64,000 nucleotides of DNA from Prescottella soli (GTDB lineage Bacteria; Actinomycetota; Actinomycetes; Mycobacteriales; Mycobacteriaceae), in contig NZ_CP157276.1 of the NCBI RefSeq assembly GCF_040024445.1, positions 3,100,001-3,164,000 on the forward strand. Reading direction: 5' to 3'. Below the pieces are notes generated by a model. The model was not told where the DNA came from and made no database searches. It worked only from the letters and a program-made list of their open reading frames with translations. Position numbers and translations under genes: made by a program. Positions 36,471-45,151 of the stretch are shown one piece after another (position 1 is the first letter of the stretch; the number at the start of each line of letters is the position of its first letter).

Positions 36471-36680
36471 ATGCTGCGCGCCGAGCGGGGTGTCTCGCGG
36501 CGGGAGTTGGCCGAGGCGCCGGGTGTCCACTATCAGACCGTGGGCTACCTCGAACGCGGCGAGTACAGCCCCAGCCTGCACCTGGCGTTGCGGATCGCCG
36601 CCTACTTCGAGGTCGCCGTGGAGGTCGTGTTCTCCACGGCGCCCTTCCCCCGGCTGGGTTCCGGCGCCGAGACCGCCTGA
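36471..36680 (+). CDS. Small XRE-family DNA-binding protein
   Basis: 69 residues, nearly all a helix-turn-helix: VSRRELAEAPGVHYQTVGYLERGEYSPSLHLALRIAAYF. Such small Cro/C1-type proteins (often ending EVVFSTxPFPRL) commonly precede a DUF2178-like membrane gene in Actinobacteria, which is absent here. No ribosome binding site precedes the ATG and an upstream stop at 36414 rules out a much longer start. Confidence 0.7.
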   Translation: MLRAERGVSRRELAEAPGVHYQTVGYLERGEYSPSLHLALRIAAYFEVAVEVVFSTAPFPRLGSGAETA

Positions 36681-36753
36681 GCGCCGCCGTGCTCGCCGGG
36701 ACCTGGGGTGGGCGGCTTCGAGTGCGTGGTTCCGCCCCGCCGTCCGACCCTCC

Positions 36754-37107
36754 TCACTGCCCCCTACGGGTCGAACACTCGATGCACGTGCGCGTCGCGG
36801 GCAGTGCGTCGAGTCGGGCCTCCGCGATCGCGTTTCCGCAGTGGATGCAGACGCCGTAGGTGCCGTCCTCGACGCGTCGGAGAGCGTCGTCCAATTCGTC
36901 GATCTCGAGTCGAGCGTCTGTCAACAACGCCGAGACCTGCGCTCGTTCGAAGGCGATGGTCGACCCTTCGGGATCGTGCTCGTCGTCGTCGGTCGTCAAC
37001 TCGGAGCCCTCGACGATCTCTCGGAAACGCCGATTCAGGGCGGCGATGCGACGCTCGGCATCGGCGCGTTCCCGGGTGATGCGCGAGTGGTGCTCCGGGG
37101 TGTTCAT
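36754..37107 (-). CDS. DksA/TraR-type C4 zinc-finger protein
   Basis: 117 residues from ATG at 37107. An N-terminal helical hairpin (TRERADAERRIAALNRRFREI) carries acidic residues at its turn, and the C-terminal zinc finger is CIHCGNAIAEARLDALPATRTCIEC. Members bind the RNA polymerase secondary channel or are uncharacterised regulators. There is no clear ribosome binding site. The gene is convergent with the XRE gene. Confidence 0.85.
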   Translation of the reverse strand: MNTPEHHSRITRERADAERRIAALNRRFREIVEGSELTTDDDEHDPEGSTIAFERAQVSALLTDARLEIDELDDALRRVEDGTYGVCIHCGNAIAEARLDALPATRTCIECSTRRGQ

Positions 37108-37174
37108 GTCGGCGTCAACAACGACCGTGCCGTGATCCTTCCGGCTCGACCCATGTCCGGTGACCCTGCCGGGC

Positions 37175-37261
37175 ATGCCGATCTCGCTGTGCGTCCTGGT
37201 GTGGACTCTGCCGGGCCCGGAGGACGCGTTGATCGCGCACGAGGACAAGGTGCGAGCGGCC
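37175..37261 (+). pseudogene. N-terminal stump of a small YCII/DUF1330-like protein
   Basis: MPISLCVLVWTLPGPEDALI followed by AHEDKV resembles the start of small dimeric alpha-beta barrel (DUF1330-like) proteins. The homology ends after about 28 codons and the frame continues with unrelated sequence. The remainder of the gene appears lost; low confidence. Confidence 0.35.
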
Positions 37262-37359
37262 GCTCGAAGAAATTTCGTCGTACCTGTCGATCCGGCGTCT
37301 TCCCGTTCGACGTCCTGGGTGAGAGGGTCGATTCGCGACCCGGACGAAGGAGCGATTCC

Positions 37360-37782
37360 ATGAAGTACATGCTGATCATGCGCGTCACCGACGAGGCGAT
37401 CGAGGCGTCGAAGGACATCCCGTTCGAGCAGATCATCGAAGACATGGGCAAGTACAACGAGGCCATGATGAAGGCCGGTGTGCTGCTCGCCGGCGAGGGG
37501 CTCTCGGATGCCGAGGAAGGATTCGTCGTCGACTTCTCCAGCGAGACGCCGCTGGTCACCGACGGGCCGTACGGGGAGACGAAGGAACTGTTCAACGGGT
37601 TCTGGATCCTCGAGGTCGCGTCCAAGGAGGAGGCGGCCGAGTGGGCCAAGCGGGCGCCGCTGGGCCCGGGTACGAAGCTCGAGGTGCGCCGGGTGACCGG
37701 TGTCGAGGACTTCCCGCAGGACAATGAGTGGGTCCAGAAGGAAGAGGGCTGGCGCGAGGAGCTCGACGGCCGCAAGGCGTGA
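37360..37782 (+). CDS. YCII/DGPF-domain protein, partner of ECF42 sigma factor
   Basis: 140 residues from ATG at 37360 with AAGGAG upstream. The sequence MKYMLIMRVTDEAIE starts a YCII-like dimeric alpha-beta barrel, and VTDGPYGETKELFNGFWILE carries the DGPF-type motif (DGPY here). Proteins of this type are the characteristic neighbour of ECF42 sigma factors; their biochemical role is not settled. The stop is 4 bp before the sigma-factor start, so the two are coupled. Confidence 0.88.
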   Translation: MKYMLIMRVTDEAIEASKDIPFEQIIEDMGKYNEAMMKAGVLLAGEGLSDAEEGFVVDFSSETPLVTDGPYGETKELFNGFWILEVASKEEAAEWAKRAPLGPGTKLEVRRVTGVEDFPQDNEWVQKEEGWREELDGRKA

Positions 37783-37786
37783 CCGC

Positions 37787-39076
37787 ATGAGCGATTCCCC
37801 GACGGAGCACCGCACGGACCCGGTGGAGTCCGCGCGGCGCTCCGTCACGGCGGTGTGGCGCATCGAGTCGGCGCGCATCGTCGCCACGCTCACCCGGACG
37901 GTGGGCGACTTCGGCCGTGCCGAGGACCTGGCGCAGGAGGCGCTGGCCGACGCGCTCGCACAGTGGCCCGAGACGGGCGTGCCCGCCAACCCCGGCGCCT
38001 GGTTGACGACGGTCGCGAAGCGCAAGGCGATCGACGGCTGGCGCCGGCAGGAGCGCTACGACGAGCGACTGGCGACCATCGCGCACGAGCTCGAGACGGA
38101 CGACGGGTACGACGAATTGCCGTGGGACCCGGACCGTATCGACGACGACGTGCTCCGCCTCGTGTTCGTCTCGTGCCACCCGGTGCTCTCGCGGGAGGCG
38201 CGGGTCGCACTGACTCTGAAGGTGGTCGGCGGTCTGTCGAGCGAGGAGATCGCGCGCGCGTTCCTGGTGCCGACGTCGACGGTGCAGCAGCGCATCGTGC
38301 GGGCGAAGAAGACGCTGGCCGCAGCCAAGGTGCCGTTCGTAGTGCCCGACCGTGCCGAGTTCGGCGCGCGGCTCGGCGCCGTTCTCGGGGTGCTGTATCT
38401 CGTGTTCAACGAGGGGCATGCGGCGAGTGCCGGCGACGCGTGGATGCGGCCCGACCTCAGCCGCGAGGCCCTGCGCCTCGGCCGCAGCCTGGCCGAACTC
38501 GTGCCCGGCGAACCCGAGGTGCACGGTCTGGTCGCGCTGATGGAACTCACCGCGGCCCGCTTCCCGGCGCGCCTCGACGCGAACGGCGACCCGGTGCTGC
38601 TCGCCGACCAGGACCGGCGGCGGTGGGACCGCGGTGCCGTCGTGCGCGGACGCACCGCGCTGGCCCGCGCCGACGCGCTCGGGCGCGGCCGCGGAGCGTA
38701 CGGGCTGCAGGCGGCGATCGCGGAATGTCACGACGTCGCGGCGTCGGTCGACGACACCGACTGGGAACGGATCGTGCTCCTGTACGAGGCGCTGGGCCGC
38801 CTCGCCCCGTCACCGGTCGTCGACCTCAACCGCGCGGTGGCCGTCGCGATGGCGACCGGACCCGACGCCGCGCTGGCGATCGTCGACGGTCTCGTCGCGG
38901 ACGGGCGCCTGGCCGGTTACCGGCTGCTGCCCGCCACCCGCGCCGAACTGCTCGTCCGCGCGGGCAGGCCGACGGAGGCCCGCGCCGAGTTCGAGGCGGC
39001 GGCACGGCTGACCGGGAACGAGCGGGAACGAAAGCTGCTGATGGACAGGGCCGCAGCGCTGGCTTCCGGCGAATAG
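37787..39076 (+). CDS. ECF42-type RNA polymerase sigma factor
   Basis: 429 residues from ATG at 37787. Sigma region 2 (ARIVATLTRTVGDFGRAEDLAQEALADAL) and region 4 (GGLSSEEIARAFLVPTSTVQQRIVRAKKTL) occupy about residues 20-190. A long C-terminal TPR-like extension (YLVFNEGHAASAGDAWM; RIVLLYEALGRLAPSPVVDLNRAVAVAM) is diagnostic of ECF42. These sigma factors have no anti-sigma factor and are thought to be controlled by the extension itself. The upstream DGPF gene is its usual partner and probable target. Confidence 0.92.
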   Translation: MSDSPTEHRTDPVESARRSVTAVWRIESARIVATLTRTVGDFGRAEDLAQEALADALAQWPETGVPANPGAWLTTVAKRKAIDGWRRQERYDERLATIAHELETDDGYDELPWDPDRIDDDVLRLVFVSCHPVLSREARVALTLKVVGGLSSEEIARAFLVPTSTVQQRIVRAKKTLAAAKVPFVVPDRAEFGARLGAVLGVLYLVFNEGHAASAGDAWMRPDLSREALRLGRSLAELVPGEPEVHGLVALMELTAARFPARLDANGDPVLLADQDRRRWDRGAVVRGRTALARADALGRGRGAYGLQAAIAECHDVAASVDDTDWERIVLLYEALGRLAPSPVVDLNRAVAVAMATGPDAALAIVDGLVADGRLAGYRLLPATRAELLVRAGRPTEARAEFEAAARLTGNERERKLLMDRAAALASGE

Positions 39077-39103
39077 GGCCGCGCCGGTGCCGGTTTCGCA
39101 CGA

Positions 39104-42100
39104 TCAGAGCAGATTCAGGCGTCTCAGGTCGGCGACGTACTTGTCGATCAGCGGGGACGTCACGTGCGGGACGTCCGACGTCGCGCCGATCCCGGCGGAT
39201 TGCACCGCGGCACGGAACCTCTCGGTGGACATCTGCCCACCCGCGGTCGGCGGTGCCGGAACGGCGTACGCGTTCAGCAACGGGAGGACCGAGTTCCGCC
39301 GCTGCTCCTCGGGCAGCGACTCGATCGCCGACCGGAATCGGCGCAGCCATTCGTCGTAGTCGTCGATCCGTTCGATGTTCTGTCCCGACTCGATCAGCCA
39401 GTCGACGATCAGGTCCAGCGAGATGCCGTCGTCGTGCGTGTTGAGCACGTTGTAGGTGTGGTAGCCGGTGGTGGCGCCGGCGCCGAGCGTGGTGACGGCC
39501 TCGGCCGTGAAGTCGGCGGGCAGCCCGTCGTAGTGTGCCCGCTGCCGGTTGCCGTCGGCGTCGAGTCGGTAGAACGAGCGCGGCGCGAGACCGGTGGCCA
39601 CGACGCTCAACAGGAGACGGGTGAACATGTCGGGCACGTTGAGCTGCCCGGCGTAGTGCGTGTGCGCGAGAATCATGTCGGATCGGAACACCGCGACGGG
39701 CAGCCCACACAGGTCGTGGGCATCGCGGAGCAGCACCTCACCGGCCCACTTGCTGGTCGCGTAACCGTTCGCGTACGAATCGTCCAGCGGCCGCACCGGA
39801 CTCGCCTGCCGGACGTCGTCGTCCTCGGTCATCGATCCGCCGCCGGGGAGGGCGGCCACCGCGACGGTCGAGATGTAGGTGACGGGCTTGAGTCTCGTCG
39901 TGATCGCCAGTTTCACGATCTCGGCGGTGCCGACCACGTTGGGGCCGAACAGTTGGCTGTAGGGCAGCACGTGGTTCACCAGCGCCGCGCAGTGCACGAT
40001 CAGGTCCAACGATCGTGCGAGGCGATCCCATGTCGATCCGTCGAGTCCCAGGTCCGCCTCGGCCAGGTCCCCCGCGAGTACCTCGAGGTGGCGGTCGGCG
40101 AGTTCCCGGAAGTGCGCCGACAGTTCGGCGTCGCCGCTGTCGATCGCGTCCTCGATGCGTCGCCGGGCAGCCTCCGCGTCGGCGCCGCGCGCGATGCAGA
40201 TCAGCGTGCCGCCACTGTGCGCGAGGCGCTCGAGCCACGACAGGCACAGGAAGCGACCGAGATACCCGTTGGCGCCGGTCATCAGGACGGTCTGCACGGT
40301 GCCGGTCGGTGCCGGCAGGGCGGGCGCGGCGGTCAGCGTCGCGGTGTCGATGAACTTGCCGAGCTCGAGGTCGTCGGCGCGGGCCAGTTCGGCGTCGCGG
40401 CCGTGGACCGACGCGAACGTGGGACGGGTGGACGCCGAACGGCGTTCGCGGTCCACGTAGTTCGCGATGGATGCCAGATTCGCGGTGGGGCCGACGATGG
40501 TCTGCACCGGCACCTCCACCTGGAACACCTGCCCCAGCAGGGTGGCGAACGAGAACGCCGACAACGAATCTCCGCCCAGGTCGACGAATCGGACGTCGTC
40601 GGACAACTCCGACGACATCGGCAGCCCCAGCGTGACGGCCGCGGCCCGCCGCACCGTCGTGAGGGTGGGGAGGGTTGCGGCTTCGGCCCGCAGCCGGTCC
40701 AGTTCGGCACCCTGGCCCTCGGTGATCTCGGCGTACATGTGCTCGAGCCGCTCCCCGTAGCGGGCCTTCAACGCCGGTCGCAGCAGCTTGCCGACGCCCG
40801 AGAGCAGCCCGTTCGCGCGGCTGAACGGTTCGGATTCGATCAGGAAGTCCCGCGGGATCTCGTACGGGTTCAGGGCGTGGTCCTCCGCCACCTGCCGCAT
40901 CTCGTCGGCGATCAGGGTGTGCAGATCGCGTTCCGCGGCATCGGGATTGGGCACGATCACGGCGAGCAGGAAGGAGTGTTCGCTGTTCCCGTAGAGGAAG
41001 ATCTGCCGGACGTGCGGGCAGGTCGCGTAGGTGGCCTCGAGTGCCGACACCGCCACGAACTCGCCCTGCGAGAGCTTGATGACGTTGTTCCTCCGGTCGA
41101 GGTAGACCAGGTGGTCCGGCGCGACCTCCGCCATGATGTCGCCGGTGCGGTAGAAGCCGTCCGGATCGAAGATGTCCGCCGACATCTCGGGATGCTTGTA
41201 GTAGCCGGGAATCAGGTTGGCGGACTTGACCAGTAGCTCGCCACGCGGGTACGGACGATCGGTGGTGCGGTACTCGAGTTCGGGAACGTCCACGAGCTTG
41301 TACTCGGTCACCGGTGGGCGCAGGATCGTGCCGTTGCGCATCACTCCCCCGCTGGTCTCGGTCGCCCCGTAGCCGTCGGCGACCGGGATGCCGAGGGTGG
41401 ACTCGACGAAGTCGCGCATGTCGGTGGACAGCGGCGCACTGCCGCACAGCGCCGCGAGCACCCGTCCCCCCAGTACGTCGTCGCGCAGAGCGTGTTTCAC
41501 GCTGTCGGCATCGTCTTCATCGGCGTGCCGCCGGTCCAGTTCGCTGCGGTAGCGGCGAAAGATCATGTCGCACACGCGCGGAACGAGGTTGAGGGCCGTC
41601 GGCCGCACCAGCGAGAGGTCGTCGAACAGCGTGGACATGTCGCTGCGGGCGGCGAAGTAGCCGGTCCCGCCGGACGCCAGCGTGGTGATCAGCCAGCCGA
41701 GCCCGAAGACGTGGCTGAGGGGCATGTACTGCAGGTGGATCGCGGGCAGGCGGCCGTCGACGTCCTCGGTGGGGCTGGACGGGCGCAGCCACAGCCGCGT
41801 CATCATGTCGGCCGTGTACATCGCGCCCTTCGGGGTGCCCGTGCTGCCCGACGTGTAGATCAGCGACGCCAGGGGGTCGTCGCCCGGGGATGCGACGAAG
41901 GCGGGCACCTCGGGGAGGGCGCGGCCGGTGCCGAGGTCGTGGGAGAGCGACCCGACCTCCACCGTGCGGCCCGCGTAGGTGAGGCGGGCCCGCGCGGCCT
42001 CGTAGTGTTCGCGTTGCTCGTCGTCCCCGTCGTCGTAGTCGAACACCACCAGGCGTCCGATGGACGGCGCATCGATCGCTACGTCGACGGCGGTATCGAT

Positions 42101-42610
42101 CGAGTCGATCCCGGCGGCGAGGATCCGCGGTGACGTCTCGGCGACGATCGGCGCCAGCTGCCCAGCCGGCGCGCTGCTCTGCAACGGGACGAACACCGCA
42201 CCCAGGTGCAGACAGGTCAGGTAGATCAGCGCGTAGTCGACGCTGGTGAAGCCCAACACCGCCACGAAGTCGCCGGGCTCGATCCCCGCGTCGATGTGCC
42301 AGGCACTGGTCAGCGCCGAGACACGATCGTGCAACTCCTGATAGGTGATCGTGTCGAAGCTGGGGAGCAGGCTGGTGGTCGTATGACCGCTCGCGTCCCG
42401 TGTCAGTGTGTGCGCGCGCTGCCCCAGCGCGGGCCGGCCCGCGTAGCCGTGGAGGTAGGTGTCCACCACCTCGGTCAGCCGCAGCCCCGGTCTGTGCGCG
42501 GCGGTCGCCACCTCGGGCGACGGTGCTGCCGCCCGGAATTGGGGATCGGTCGCGTAGAGCTCGCTGACGCGTCCGGCAAAACGCTCGTCTCGGGAAGTCT
42601 GTGTGGTCAT
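39104..42610 (-). CDS. car: Carboxylic acid reductase
   Basis: 1168 residues from ATG at 42610 with GGAGGAC upstream. Order: adenylation domain with YTSGSTGTPKGAM near residue 250, carrier domain with DLGGDSLSAFSF near 680 (phosphopantetheine serine), and thioester reductase with VLMTGANGYLGRFLCLSWLE near 775. It reduces carboxylic acids to aldehydes with ATP and NADPH in one polypeptide. A phosphopantetheinyl transferase is required but not encoded in this window. It is convergent with the ECF42 gene with a gap of only 27 bp, and divergent from a cutinase-like gene. Confidence 0.95.
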   Translation of the reverse strand: MTTQTSRDERFAGRVSELYATDPQFRAAAPSPEVATAAHRPGLRLTEVVDTYLHGYAGRPALGQRAHTLTRDASGHTTTSLLPSFDTITYQELHDRVSALTSAWHIDAGIEPGDFVAVLGFTSVDYALIYLTCLHLGAVFVPLQSSAPAGQLAPIVAETSPRILAAGIDSIDTAVDVAIDAPSIGRLVVFDYDDGDDEQREHYEAARARLTYAGRTVEVGSLSHDLGTGRALPEVPAFVASPGDDPLASLIYTSGSTGTPKGAMYTADMMTRLWLRPSSPTEDVDGRLPAIHLQYMPLSHVFGLGWLITTLASGGTGYFAARSDMSTLFDDLSLVRPTALNLVPRVCDMIFRRYRSELDRRHADEDDADSVKHALRDDVLGGRVLAALCGSAPLSTDMRDFVESTLGIPVADGYGATETSGGVMRNGTILRPPVTEYKLVDVPELEYRTTDRPYPRGELLVKSANLIPGYYKHPEMSADIFDPDGFYRTGDIMAEVAPDHLVYLDRRNNVIKLSQGEFVAVSALEATYATCPHVRQIFLYGNSEHSFLLAVIVPNPDAAERDLHTLIADEMRQVAEDHALNPYEIPRDFLIESEPFSRANGLLSGVGKLLRPALKARYGERLEHMYAEITEGQGAELDRLRAEAATLPTLTTVRRAAAVTLGLPMSSELSDDVRFVDLGGDSLSAFSFATLLGQVFQVEVPVQTIVGPTANLASIANYVDRERRSASTRPTFASVHGRDAELARADDLELGKFIDTATLTAAPALPAPTGTVQTVLMTGANGYLGRFLCLSWLERLAHSGGTLICIARGADAEAARRRIEDAIDSGDAELSAHFRELADRHLEVLAGDLAEADLGLDGSTWDRLARSLDLIVHCAALVNHVLPYSQLFGPNVVGTAEIVKLAITTRLKPVTYISTVAVAALPGGGSMTEDDDVRQASPVRPLDDSYANGYATSKWAGEVLLRDAHDLCGLPVAVFRSDMILAHTHYAGQLNVPDMFTRLLLSVVATGLAPRSFYRLDADGNRQRAHYDGLPADFTAEAVTTLGAGATTGYHTYNVLNTHDDGISLDLIVDWLIESGQNIERIDDYDEWLRRFRSAIESLPEEQRRNSVLPLLNAYAVPAPPTAGGQMSTERFRAAVQSAGIGATSDVPHVTSPLIDKYVADLRRLNLL

Positions 42611-42767
42611 GGCCGTCCTCCGAACGCCATTATCCTCCGCCGCTACACCCGTCCGGGAGCTCTCGATGTAACGCGGCCACGCGGCCGTCCGACGTCAGTG
42701 GTGACGTGACGCGTGGTACGGGGGGTCTGTCCACGCGTCTTCCGTGAGTCGGGTTTGGGGAGTGGAC

Positions 42768-44522
42768 ATGACTATTCGCGGTTTCTTCGAACGGCATCGG
42801 ATAGCGGCACGGGTGATCACCCCGGCCGCGATGGGGGTGGCGCTGCTGGTGGCTCTGACATGGGCGCTGTGGTCGGCGCCGCCACGCACCATCGACACCG
42901 AACTGACGGCGTCGACCGCCGACTGCCACGACATGGTCACCCTCTCGATCGCCGGCCGCGGCGACACGCCCCGCCCGGGCACCACGAAGATGGTGGTCGA
43001 CGCCAACGGCCGCGAACTGCCTGCCGCCTCGGCGGACGACTACGTCAGCACATGGATCGACCAGGCGTCCAGCGCGCCGCTCAAGGCCGTCGCGCCGGGC
43101 TCGTACGCCGCGATGTACATCGCCTACCCGGCGGACATGTCGAGCTACGAGGACTCGGTGAACACCGGGGTGGCGAACGCCGAATCGGTGATGCGGGCGA
43201 TTCGGGCGTCGTGCCCGGACACGAAGTTCGCGATCGTCGGATACAGCGAGGGCGCCGACGTCGCCCGCCGGGTCGCCATGAACGTCGGCCACCAGGAGGT
43301 GGGCGCGGACGGTGGCTACGGCCTCGTGGATCCGGCCAACGTCGTCGGTGTCGTCATCCTCGCCGACGCCGGCCGCGCCGCCGGCCAGGGGCCGTTCCCG
43401 GGCTCGAAGAACCCGTTCACCAACCCGGACGGATTCGACCTGAAGTACCAGAACGGCAAGAACCCCGTCCCGGGTCAGGGTGCGCTGCCGGACACCGGCG
43501 GTTCCGACTTCGGTGCCCTCGCCGGTCGAGTGGCGTCGTTCTGCTCGGACGGCGATCTCACCTGTGCGGCGCCGCAGAACATCTCGCTGCTGCAGCTGGT
43601 CGTGAACGTGGGCCGGCAGCTGAACATCGATGCGCTCGAGCGTGAGCAGCTGACCCCGGCGACCGGCATGGACGTCGCAACGGTCCTGTCCCGCATCGCG
43701 CTCGATGCGTTCGCGACGATCCAGTCGAAGCCCGACTGGATGCAGAGCGACCAGACGTTCATGGACGTGCTGCTCGAGGTGTCGGACCCGTCGTACCAGC
43801 GTCCGACTGCGACGCCGACCGCGACACCGACCACGTCGCCGACGAGCGCGCCGGGTACGAGTCCGGTTTCGGGTGAGGCGGATTCGATCTCGACGGACAA
43901 GATGTCGCCGCTCGCGTACCTGCCGCAGAAGCTGTTCAAGGAGATCGTCGGCCTCGTCGTGACGAACCAGAACACCATCCCGGTCATCATGAGCGACCCG
44001 TACCAGCTGACGCTGGCCCGCGATGTCGGGCACCACTTCGACTACTGGCGCGACGCCGACACGGCGAACGGCAGGCCGCTGACCTCCGCCGACTACGCCG
44101 CCGCGTGGCTGACGCACCTCGCGAAGCAGGCCCAGGCCGGACAGAAGGTGGATCCGACGGCGAAGCTGACCTCGGCCGAACTGTCCACCGCGCTGAGCGA
44201 GGTCACCGCCTCCTCCGCCGCGCCGTCGTCCGCTCCGGCAGCGTCGACCGCACCGTCCGCCGGTCCGTCGTCGCAGCCCGCCACCGAAGCTGCGGCGGGA
44301 ACATCCGGGCCCACCGCGACCGTGTCGCCGACCTCCGCATCCCCCACCCCGGCAGCGCCGGCGGACGCTGCGACGTCGGCGGTCACCGGGACGACGGACA
44401 CGCCGAGCGCACCGGAGACGACGTCGCCCCAGGCTGATTCGTCCGCCGCGGCGGCGCGCACCACCACCGCGGTGCCGACGACGACCCCCACGACGACCGT
44501 CACGCCGGCACCGCGCCGATAG
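42768..44522 (+). CDS. Cutinase-family serine esterase with a long Pro/Thr/Ser tail
   Basis: 584 residues from ATG at 42768 (GGGGAG upstream; a GTG at 42744 is possible). One N-terminal membrane anchor (AAMGVALLVALTWALWS) precedes a cutinase-like alpha/beta domain with GYSEG (Ser160) and paired cysteines. Mycolata cutinase-like proteins act on the cell surface as esterases or phospholipases. From about residue 470 the sequence becomes Ala/Ser/Pro/Thr-rich, a wall-spanning tail. It is divergent from the car gene. A strong hairpin follows the stop. Confidence 0.85.
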   Translation: MTIRGFFERHRIAARVITPAAMGVALLVALTWALWSAPPRTIDTELTASTADCHDMVTLSIAGRGDTPRPGTTKMVVDANGRELPAASADDYVSTWIDQASSAPLKAVAPGSYAAMYIAYPADMSSYEDSVNTGVANAESVMRAIRASCPDTKFAIVGYSEGADVARRVAMNVGHQEVGADGGYGLVDPANVVGVVILADAGRAAGQGPFPGSKNPFTNPDGFDLKYQNGKNPVPGQGALPDTGGSDFGALAGRVASFCSDGDLTCAAPQNISLLQLVVNVGRQLNIDALEREQLTPATGMDVATVLSRIALDAFATIQSKPDWMQSDQTFMDVLLEVSDPSYQRPTATPTATPTTSPTSAPGTSPVSGEADSISTDKMSPLAYLPQKLFKEIVGLVVTNQNTIPVIMSDPYQLTLARDVGHHFDYWRDADTANGRPLTSADYAAAWLTHLAKQAQAGQKVDPTAKLTSAELSTALSEVTASSAAPSSAPAASTAPSAGPSSQPATEAAAGTSGPTATVSPTSASPTPAAPADAATSAVTGTTDTPSAPETTSPQADSSAAAARTTTAVPTTTPTTTVTPAPRR

Positions 44523-44546
44523 GGCGGTCGATCCGACCGGCACGCA

Positions 44547-44580
44547 GGCCCCGGCCGCTCACTCCCGAGCGGCCGGGGCC
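44547..44580. terminator. Bidirectional terminator hairpin
   Basis: A perfect 14-bp stem (44547-44560 with 44567-44580, loop ACTCCC) lies 24 bp past the cutinase-like stop and overlaps the 3' end of the convergent small gene. Confidence 0.8.
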
Positions 44581-44831
44581 TCCGCGACGGTGACCAACCC
44601 ACCGTGCGTGGACTCGTCGAACGCCATCAGCGCCACCGACAGATGCAACGGCTTCCACTCGCCGTCGAGGCCCCGGAAGGCGCAGCGTTCCGCTGTTTCC
44701 GTAAGTGGCCCTTCGACATTGCCGGACAGGGCCAGGACGACCCCGGGCTGCGCCAACTGGATCGCCAACTCGCCGAACGTGAACGACACGTCGCCGAGAC
44801 GCGATACGCGATGACCGGGAACATCTTTCAC
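44559..44831 (-). CDS. Small protein of unknown function
   Basis: 90 residues from GTG at 44831. It is soluble, with LGDVSFTFGELAIQLAQPGV near the start and VALMAFDESTHGGLVTVAEA near the end. There is no good ribosome binding site. Its stop lies within the terminator hairpin shared with the cutinase-like gene. Coding status is probable from the absence of alternatives and the even amino-acid use; no family was recognised. Confidence 0.5.
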   Translation of the reverse strand: MKDVPGHRVSRLGDVSFTFGELAIQLAQPGVVLALSGNVEGPLTETAERCAFRGLDGEWKPLHLSVALMAFDESTHGGLVTVAEAPAARE

Positions 44832-45151
44832 GAGAACGGATGACCACCGGGCGCTATGGGGTGGCTGCAGGAAACCCCGAGGGGCACGCGATTTGCACTG
44901 TAAGCCACGGATCGGGGCCAGGCAACAACCGCGGCGTGTCGGAACGGGCGGAGGCCCGGACGGTGGCGTCGGAAGGGGTCCGGCGCCACCGTCCGGCCAC
45001 GGCCCACCAGGTCGGGGGTCCGGGGGACCGTGGTCGCCGGCCGGACGGGCCGGCCAGCAATCCGAACGCTAGTTGGGTTCCCGGCGGGGGTGTAGGGGGA
45101 TTTGCCCCGTCCCGGGACTTGCGCCGCCGTGGGGCTTCCCCTATCGACGCG
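44832..45151. other. Gene-free stretch with a strong hairpin
   Basis: 320 bp without a supported gene. CCGGACGGTGGCG (44956-44968) pairs perfectly with CGCCACCGTCCGG (44984-44996) around 15 bases. It may terminate the minus-strand ATPase transcript, although it is 155 bp past that stop. Confidence 0.5.

Noticed and set aside
35803-37782. Single long plus-strand frame joining 35803 to the YCII gene
   Set aside because: Most of it is a high-GC frame antisense to the esterase and zinc-finger genes; only 37360-37782 has family motifs and a ribosome binding site.
42744-42767. Longer start of the cutinase-like protein at GTG 42744
   Set aside because: GGGGAG at about eight bases before ATG 42768 is the better ribosome binding site.
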